From Candidatus Pollutiaquabacter sp. (lineage in GTDB: Bacteria; Bacteroidota; Bacteroidia; AKYH767-A; 2013-40CM-41-45), in the NCBI GenBank assembly GCA_903854075.1, contig CAINVI010000224.1:1-8065 (forward strand): a stretch of 8,065 bases of DNA. The letters run 5' to 3'. The translations under genes were made by a program, and so were the position numbers. The first letter of the stretch is position 1. Every line of letters begins with the position of its first letter. The notes beneath the pieces are model-generated. The model did not search any database, was not told where the DNA came from, and saw nothing but the letters and a program-made list of their open reading frames with translations. Shown one piece after another: positions 7,001-8,065 of this stretch.

Positions 7001-7439
7001 CTCCTCCAATTGCTATGTTACCGTTTACATCAACATTACCTCCGATACTTGCGCTGGAACCTACCGACAATATGGAGCCGGTCAAACCAGCAGCATTGGC
7101 AGCCGTAATCTTACCGTTGACAACATTACTATTGGCCAGTACAACACGCCCGTTAGAATGGATGCTTCCAGTAATGTTTGAATTTCCGGTAGACTGGACC
7201 AGCACATAACTCCCCACTAATCCACTGGGAACTGAAGTAGAAGAACTAAGAACGACGCCAAAGCCCGGAGCTGCGGGATTGGTAACCCCTGAACTATTGG
7301 ATTGCCCCGCGAAGATGGAGAAGTCCGTAATGGACAATGGTTGCGCCCGGACTGTAGCACAAAGAAGTAATGACAATGCTGCGATAAAGAGGCTTGCAAA
7401 CGGTCCGTTGGAAGTCAAAGACTTGGTTTTCATACGCAT
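1026..7439 (-). CDS. Giant T9SS-exported adhesin with embedded subtilisin-fold protease and MBG repeats
   Basis: This 2137-residue protein begins MRMKTKS; the second ATG (residue 3) is an equally good start. It ends in TGA at 1026-1028. Domains in order: signal peptide 1-32; beta-helix-like region 37-356; three PKD/Ig-like repeats 362-604, each with a Cys pair; propeptide-like segment about 645-735; S8-type protease about 745-1172; IPT/TIG-like module 1175-1262; MBG module 1267-1358; MBG module 1359-1599 split by NGRAIV repeats; four MBG modules 1600-1933; pre-terminal domain 1938-2041; T9SS type A sorting domain 2058-2137. Protease landmarks are Asp757 (VLSDS), Asn884 (AAGN) and Ser1106 (GTSAAAP), but Glu803 (DEGRAM) replaces the usual catalytic His. 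The signal peptide and sorting domain imply Sec export to the periplasm, then T9SS transport to the surface or medium. Adhesion plus proteolysis is the likely role; the substrate is unknown. The frame is intact, with no truncation or frameshift. The gene looks monocistronic, with a long AT-rich leader upstream and a terminator hairpin downstream. Confidence 0.97.
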   Translation of the reverse strand: MRMKTKSLTSNGPFASLFIAALSLLLCATVRAQPLSITDFSIFAGQSNSSGVTNPAAPGFGVVLSSSTSVPSGLVGSYVLVQSTGNSNITGSIHSNGRVVLANSNVVNGKITAANAAGLTGSILSVGSSASIGGNVDVNGNIAIGGGTVSGRVTQPSGFIYTGPAPAGGRVIGTPTLPVLPAFPAEINFPAYGATNITGSTTISPGVYGAMTLGGSRTVTFSGPGVYVFRSIKNTGNSNTFSFNFLNTTFGNIQIYVHEDANLGKINAKLVNGGSANRIYLETHGTGATSTNGTYSFVIANGSSGASSRWLGTVYASRAAICLGSGTGSTNFTGALWSKTQVLVNSGVTTIHAPLATCTSPTANAGPDKTLTCAFPTVTLSGSSATAGVSYSWTASNGGVIVSGASTATPVVSAAGRYILTVTNTAGGCSATDTVFVSANQTPPSAAAGADQVLSCALTSVQLSGSSTTAGVSYAWSGPGILSGASTATPTVNQAGSYTLTVTDPSNGCTATDIAVVTTDRVLPDVDAGPGNALTCTILEVNLEGTSSTSGAIYSWTTSDGNIVSGASTSSPLINALGTYFLTVTHPTSGCTASDSVVIEEGPCILPYYVPCPGGKFFGKIGCELSSLYNNYVLGSDTISDIFTFASDSVFVEIISIEGFTQDLKNLVYQAPGYGLTDTIPNGLNPLIITGKYPISNLINLTVPPASNWINYVRPVYPSLNNSGIALTQGDVAQGSDNAREGFGVDGSGVKVCVLSDSYNTVLGNNAAADVSNGDLPGSGNPDGRTAPVQVIKDYPYGARSDEGRAMLQIVHDVAPGADLGFRTGVVSEGDLAQGVIECAQNGCDVIVDDVTFITSPFFQDGVVAKAVDSVAAMGVSYFTAAGNFGTKSYESVFSPMIAPLGISGQAHNFGGNDNLLSVSLPPGNYTIVLQWQDSIYSLGQTATGTVNDFDIYLTNQYGTKYFGFNRDNLGGDPLEVLPFIVPGTANVQANISVVRAVGTQAARFKLLVFRGEIIFNEYTTGGSTIVGQANAEGAITLGASNYFNTPAFGVNPPLVQNFSSRGGSFVDGAIRNKPDLVAPNGGNTTVSLGGPNVDGDLFPNFFGTSAAAPHAAGVGALLRQGKQKFYGVDLAPGEVKSILTSTALDMGTSGFDVASGAGLLRAFEALATFAAPTPDLDSLVVPNGVTPGATTFNVTVDGEFFTTQSVVIFNGDTLPTVFVNGNQLTAIVPPFFGNYPLYVYTPPIVPNINDGGNSDSLFFFNSSRKLVVVTADDKIKRYGERLPEFTATITVNGIPLASSGYTLSDLGLSSLVFTTSANSLSSRGLYFISPSAIIPDSGYTTLFNYQFINGLLKIDRLPLVITPKDTTLTYGDKVEINDFIYSYDDSGIDSTARTSFLQTLQSSHQQEIADAIALVNGRAIVNGRAIVNADLANLSLLSTVRALTNGRAIVNGRAIVNGVTQYDTTLVVDVAPSSIFEYQVNPDSAQLESPGPLINGRAIVNGRAIVNGRAIVNGRAIVNGRAIVNSESLDDSTSSNSNLAVIIDEADVNAPAGDTLTDYKAISMITGLYAGTHAIVPAAFVSDNFEISYGLGTLTILPETLTVTANDAQAVYGASAAYTAEVTGFQYQDSLESVSNGAVNFTLVDGLSQPVSGLPSVGSYSIVPGGLVLDTPANYVLDYAAGQLVVTPAQLTITADNKSKTYGEVNPALTLTYSGFVNGDGPSAIFSPAVATTATTQSGVGTYTITLSGGNAANYTLVLNNGTLTINRAVLTATADNKTKVYGTANPALTVTYSGFVNSDAVGSISAPSITTSATTSSPVGNYPITLSGGNASNYQLVLVNGVLSVTPATLTVKADTKVINRGDALPTFTSTITGFVGNDRNTIVSGPTHTLSPVYTGAAGVYTIIPSNLVLTSAANYLISYVNGTFYVNPKGQGAKKIKPSLICIDTLINHPSGFNFVARFAYQNDNATVVYIPLGPDNRLTALGSFSGTPPEIFLPGGGQFEIYFDGLKLTWTVRSFEVNQKASVASEASSSSNKCNRGNARLSSDWSETASQRDLISVFPNPFRERLVVQSDEFEITQDQIQLYDLFGKQYPISSATHISNGIEMDLRELSSGHYILRLIGDGRQEIFHLIKE
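1029..1268 (-). other. T9SS type A C-terminal sorting domain (residues 2058-2137)
   Basis: The segment starts with DLISVFPNPFRERLVV, matching the family pattern of 'hydrophobic-YPNPF' followed by an alternating strand. It continues with IQLYDLFGK (the 'v.lyd..Gk' motif), then MDLRELSSGHYILRLI (the 'l.GiYil.i' motif), and ends in a basic HLIKE. This order is that of the roughly 80-residue T9SS type A domain. In characterised members it is recognised by the outer-membrane translocon and usually cleaved by the PorU-type sortase. Confidence 0.95.
1317..1628 (-). other. Cys-bounded pre-terminal beta domain (residues 1938-2041)
   Basis: The domain runs from KKIKPSLICID to SSSSNKC, with Cys1946 and Cys2039 near its ends, so a disulfide closing the module is plausible. 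Inner motifs include ARFAYQNDNATVVYIPLGPD, IFLPGGGQFEIYFDG and KLTWTVRSFE. I recall a similar module between MBG or adhesin repeats and the sorting domain in other Bacteroidota surface proteins, but know of no assigned function. It is probably a structural spacer or binding domain. Confidence 0.6.
1641..2642 (-). repeat. Four tandem MBG modules (residues 1600-1933)
   Basis: Four modules of about 80-91 residues run at 1600-1690, 1691-1770, 1771-1850 and 1851-1933. Each opens with a strand of the form LTxTADNKxKxYG, has a central GF(V/Q)xxD turn, then GxYxIxxSGGNAxNYxLxxxNGxLxVxPA. Modules 2 and 3 are very alike in protein sequence. The fourth has lost the Tyr of the opening motif (VINRGDALP). 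MBG ('mostly beta, glycine-rich') modules act as extracellular stalks or ligand-binding repeats. Here they would hold the protease away from the cell. Confidence 0.9.
2862..2954 (-). repeat. NGRAIV repeat cluster 3, five units (residues 1496-1526)
   Basis: Five head-to-tail NGRAIV hexapeptides (18 nt each) are followed by a sixth Asn and then an acidic, Ser-rich tail. The five units are identical in protein but all different in DNA: Arg is spelled AGA, CGT or CGC, Ala GCC or GCT, Ile ATT or ATC, and Val GTG, GTA or GTT. In the register V-N-G-R-A-I they approach the left-handed beta-helix hexapeptide pattern ([LIV]-[GAED]-x-x-[STAV]-x). Confidence 0.95.
3063..3104 (-). repeat. NGRAIV repeat cluster 2, two units (residues 1446-1459)
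   Basis: Two perfect NGRAIV units are flanked by a degenerate unit before (VRALT) and a partial one after (NGV). The two units differ at the Asn, Gly, Ala and Ile codons. A linker of 36 residues (1460-1495) separates this cluster from the five-unit cluster. Confidence 0.95.
3153..3191 (-). repeat. NGRAIV repeat cluster 1, two units (residues 1417-1429)
   Basis: Two perfect NGRAIV units follow a hydrophobic lead-in (AIALV) and end in NADLANL. The first unit uses AGA for Arg, as does the first unit of cluster 3; all other units use CGT or CGC. A 16-residue link (1430-1445) connects it to cluster 2. Confidence 0.95.
3366..3641 (-). repeat. First MBG module (residues 1267-1358)
   Basis: It opens with LVVVTADDKIKRYGERLPEF, the same opening as the later MBG modules, and closes with LFNYQFINGLLKIDR. 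It is separated from the other intact modules by the split module, so the stalk holds six MBG modules in total. Confidence 0.8.
3654..3917 (-). other. IPT/TIG-like Ig-fold module (residues 1175-1262)
   Basis: Motifs such as TTFNVTVDGEFFTTQSVVIF, then NGDTLPT and LTAIVPPFFGNYPLYVYTPP, follow the IPT/TIG pattern: 'f.v.G..f...s.V.fng', then 'l.a.vP', then a final strand. It directly follows the protease and probably spaces it from the MBG stalk. Confidence 0.65.
3924..5207 (-). other. Subtilisin-fold (S8) protease domain with Glu at the His position (residues 745-1172)
   Basis: Strand GVKVCVLSDS supplies Asp757. The segment EGRAMLQIVHDVAPGA aligns residue for residue with the usual HGTHVAGIIAGVAPGA, putting Glu803 at the catalytic His. 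AAGN supplies oxyanion Asn884. FSSRGG, then NKPDLVAPNGG and FFGTSAAAPHAAGVGALL (nucleophile Ser1106) are standard subtilase blocks. An Asp-Asp pair at 849-850 (VIVDDV) replaces the usual 'vinmS' strand. I recall a Bacteroidota subgroup with the same DEGRAM and VIVDDV blocks annotated as S8/S53. Whether it is active is not known from sequence. Confidence 0.9.
4401..4754 (-). other. Beta-sandwich inserted in the protease (residues 896-1013)
   Basis: Between oxyanion Asn884 and the FSSRG block lie about 118 residues that canonical subtilases lack here. Motifs include LLSVSLPPGNYTIVLQWQDS and NDFDIYLTNQYG, resembling jelly-roll domains of the pre-peptidase C-terminal or P-domain kind. Its aromatic and acidic surface suggests a binding or stabilising role, which is inference. 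Confidence 0.65.
5235..5507 (-). other. Propeptide-like segment before the protease (residues 645-735)
   Basis: Residues run from FASDSVFVEIISIEG through LIITGKYPISNLINL to WINYVRPVYPSLNNSGIALT, just before the catalytic domain. The order (beta strand, helix, 'i.g..p...l..l', 'v..vrP.y') resembles subtilase propeptides that fold as inhibitors and occupy the active site until cleaved. Here it lies in mid-protein behind 640 residues of other domains. Confidence 0.5.
5628..6356 (-). repeat. Three PKD/Ig-like repeats with paired cysteines (residues 362-604)
   Basis: Repeats at about 362-441, 445-522 and 525-604 share the pattern AGxxxxLxCxxxxVxLxGxS, then YxWxxxxGxIxSGASTxxP, then GxYxLTVTxxxxGCxAxD. 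Each has one Cys near the start and one near the end (373/429, 456/509, 536/591), fitting one disulfide per repeat. This is a common adhesin module in Bacteroidota surface proteins. Confidence 0.85.
6372..7331 (-). other. Gly/Ser/Asn-rich beta-helix-like N-terminal region (residues 37-356)
   Basis: The sequence is a run of short strands with Gly/Asn turns: SNITGSIHSNGRVV, SNVVNGKITAANA, SIGGNVDVNGNIAIGG. It continues with a 'pGvYvf.si.ntgns..f.fn' segment and an ending of TGALWSKTQVLVNSGVTT. This resembles beta-helical or choice-of-anchor-type surface modules that mimic polymer-forming repeats. I cannot name the family with certainty. DUF3494 ice-binding folds look partly similar. Confidence 0.55.
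7344..7439 (-). other. Sec signal peptide (residues 1-32)
   Basis: A basic n-region (MRMKTK) is followed by the hydrophobic core FASLFIAALSLLLCA and a likely cleavage site after Ala32 (TVRA before QPLS). There is no lipobox, so the protein is not expected to be a lipoprotein. Confidence 0.9.
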
Positions 7440-7481
7440 GGAATTTAAGGTAATCTATGGAGAGAAATACTGTAAATGTCA

Positions 7482-7506
7482 CTTTAGTAGGGCACCTACC
7501 CTAAAG
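7482..7506 (-). promoter_or_regulatory. Leader hairpin upstream of the large gene
   Basis: CTTTA and GTAGG pair with CCTAC and TAAAG around a GCA loop. The stem has ten pairs with one two-base bulge (CC at 7500-7501). It sits 43 nt upstream of the start codon, has no T tract on either strand, and so is more likely a leader structure or protein-binding site than a terminator. Confidence 0.45.
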
Positions 7507-7535
7507 TCTAAAGTTGTTGAATTTTGACGAATTGT

Positions 7536-7543
7536 AAAAGTTA
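7536..7543 (-). promoter_or_regulatory. Weak candidate -7 element of the large gene
   Basis: The minus strand reads TAACTTTT, one mismatch from TAnnTTTG, 96 nt upstream of the start codon. No convincing TTTG -33 element lies at the right distance. If used, the transcript leader would carry the 7482-7506 hairpin. Confidence 0.2.
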
Positions 7544-7556
7544 ACTCAACATCGAA

Positions 7557-7574
7557 AATGGGATATCTCCCATT
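7557..7574. promoter_or_regulatory. Perfect inverted repeat, possible operator
   Basis: AATGGGA and TCCCATT flank a TATC spacer: seven perfect pairs in 18 bases. It lies just upstream of the candidate -7 element, where a dimeric regulator could act. It has no adjacent T run, so it is unlikely to be a terminator. Confidence 0.4.
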
Positions 7575-7865
7575 CTGCATAAAATTTCACATAGTGATAT
7601 TGGTTTTTTAGGCGAACCTTCGGTTTTTGTTGGTGAATGTAACGGTAGAATTGCCAGTTTTTAAGGCAAAAAACGTCACAGAACTCCCAACGAAACCGGG
7701 GAACATCGCTGAATGAGAAGGTTATGATGTTGAGCATGATATATCCCGTTGAAATTATAGCAACAAGATACGGTTGCGACCGGCCGTTCAACAGCTCAAC
7801 TTTACAACTGGTCACTACGAAAGGATATGCGGTAGTAAGCGAACAAAAGTCGGCGAAATAAAAAA

Positions 7866-7994
7866 TCAATGGTCAAGATAAAATACTTTGACGGACAGCT
7901 TCAACCATTCATCTTGCCATTCTTTAGATGCCAATACGGCAAAAATCAACTTACCCGCATCCAGCAATCGCGCAACAGATTCGTTTTTACTCAT
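7866..7994 (-). CDS. Possible small or residual ORF of unknown function (42 aa)
   Basis: From ATG at 7992-7994 to TGA at 7866-7868 the minus strand encodes 42 residues, starting MSKNESVARLLDAGKLIFAV and ending VFYLDH. The composition is that of an ordinary soluble helix-rich protein. The same frame stays open upstream to a TAG at 8043-8045. A second minus frame from the window edge ends in TGA at 7991-7993, giving an ATGA overlap with this start, as in coupled genes. The plus strand is also open here (7888 to the edge), so the true coding strand is undecided. I recognise no family. Confidence 0.25.
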   Translation of the reverse strand: MSKNESVARLLDAGKLIFAVLASKEWQDEWLKLSVKVFYLDH

Positions 7995-8004
7995 CGGTAA
8001 AAAC
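7983..8004. repeat. Perfect 8-bp inverted repeat at the right edge region
   Basis: GTTTTTAC and GTAAAAAC flank the six-base loop TCATCG. The ATG of the small minus ORF (7992-7994) lies inside the loop. It could be an operator, an AT-rich hairpin, or chance in AT-rich DNA. Confidence 0.4.
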
Positions 8005-8065
8005 CCCAGTTTTTTATCAGCAGGCGATACGCCGAAGGCGGTCTATCAAGCCATGTGGGACAACC

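Larger units (their letters stand above)
7440..8065. other. AT-rich upstream region without an assignable gene
   Basis: These 626 bases lie upstream of the large gene. What I can see is three clear inverted repeats (7482-7506, 7557-7574, 7983-8004), a weak promoter candidate, and several short frames on both strands. A 107-codon minus frame (7546-7869) is rich in Phe, Tyr and Cys, matches no family I know and covers the likely promoter. Near the right edge, frames on both strands look partly protein-like, so the end of a neighbouring gene or a decayed gene may begin there. Confidence 0.6.

Noticed and set aside
6372..7331. N-terminal region as a DUF3494 ice-binding domain
   Set aside because: The beta-helix-like composition is similar, but I could not see the typical opening and closing motifs of that family. 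It is left as beta-helix-like only.
7614..7628. Small hairpin AACC-TTC-GGTT followed by T5 on the plus strand as a terminator
   Set aside because: Only four Watson-Crick pairs plus a wobble, the T run overlaps the stem, and no clear plus-strand gene ends there.
7724..7861. A 45-residue plus-strand ORF (MMLSMIYPVEIIATRYGCDR...) preceded by GAGAAGG
   Set aside because: The composition is plausible and there is a purine-rich site upstream, but it is short, antisense to another open frame, and resembles nothing I know. It was not supported enough to list as a gene.
7546..7869. A 107-codon minus-strand frame upstream of the large gene
   Set aside because: It is rich in Phe, Tyr, Cys and Trp, lacks any recognisable motif, and overlaps the likely promoter and one inverted repeat. 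It looks like chance in AT-rich DNA.

Overview
The window suggests a member of the Bacteroidota, probably of Chitinophaga/Cytophaga type. The evidence is a very long modular secreted protein ending in a type IX secretion (T9SS) sorting domain, tandem MBG modules, Cys-paired PKD/Ig-like repeats, and start regions without clear Shine-Dalgarno sequences. Both supported genes lie on the minus strand. Species-level placement is not possible from the sequence alone.

Layout from high to low coordinates, which is the direction of transcription. Positions 7440-8065 hold no gene I can assign with confidence. This stretch has three clear inverted repeats, a weak promoter candidate and short competing open frames at the right edge. 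Positions 7439-1026 encode one 2137-residue exported protein. Its parts in order are: signal peptide; Gly/Ser/Asn-rich beta-helix-like region; three PKD/Ig-like repeats; a propeptide-like segment; a subtilisin-fold (S8) protease with an inserted beta-sandwich; an IPT/TIG-like module; six MBG modules, the second split by an insertion with nine NGRAIV hexapeptides; a conserved pre-terminal domain; and the T9SS C-terminal domain. A GC-rich hairpin at 974-1000 probably ends this transcript. Positions 936-1 encode the N-terminal 312 residues of an exported TPR-repeat protein that runs off the window.

The large protein is best read as a cell-surface or released adhesin-protease exported through Sec and then T9SS. 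The TPR protein resembles the sensory N-terminal half of Bacteroidota TPR signalling proteins, but its output domain is outside the window. A functional link between the two genes is not shown.

The points most worth a second look are: (1) the protease has Glu803 where subtilases have the catalytic His, next to otherwise subtilisin-like Asp757, Asn884 and Ser1106; (2) nine identical NGRAIV hexapeptides, each with a different nucleotide spelling, sit inside a split MBG domain; (3) the propeptide-like segment lies in mid-protein, so maturation could cut the protein in two.
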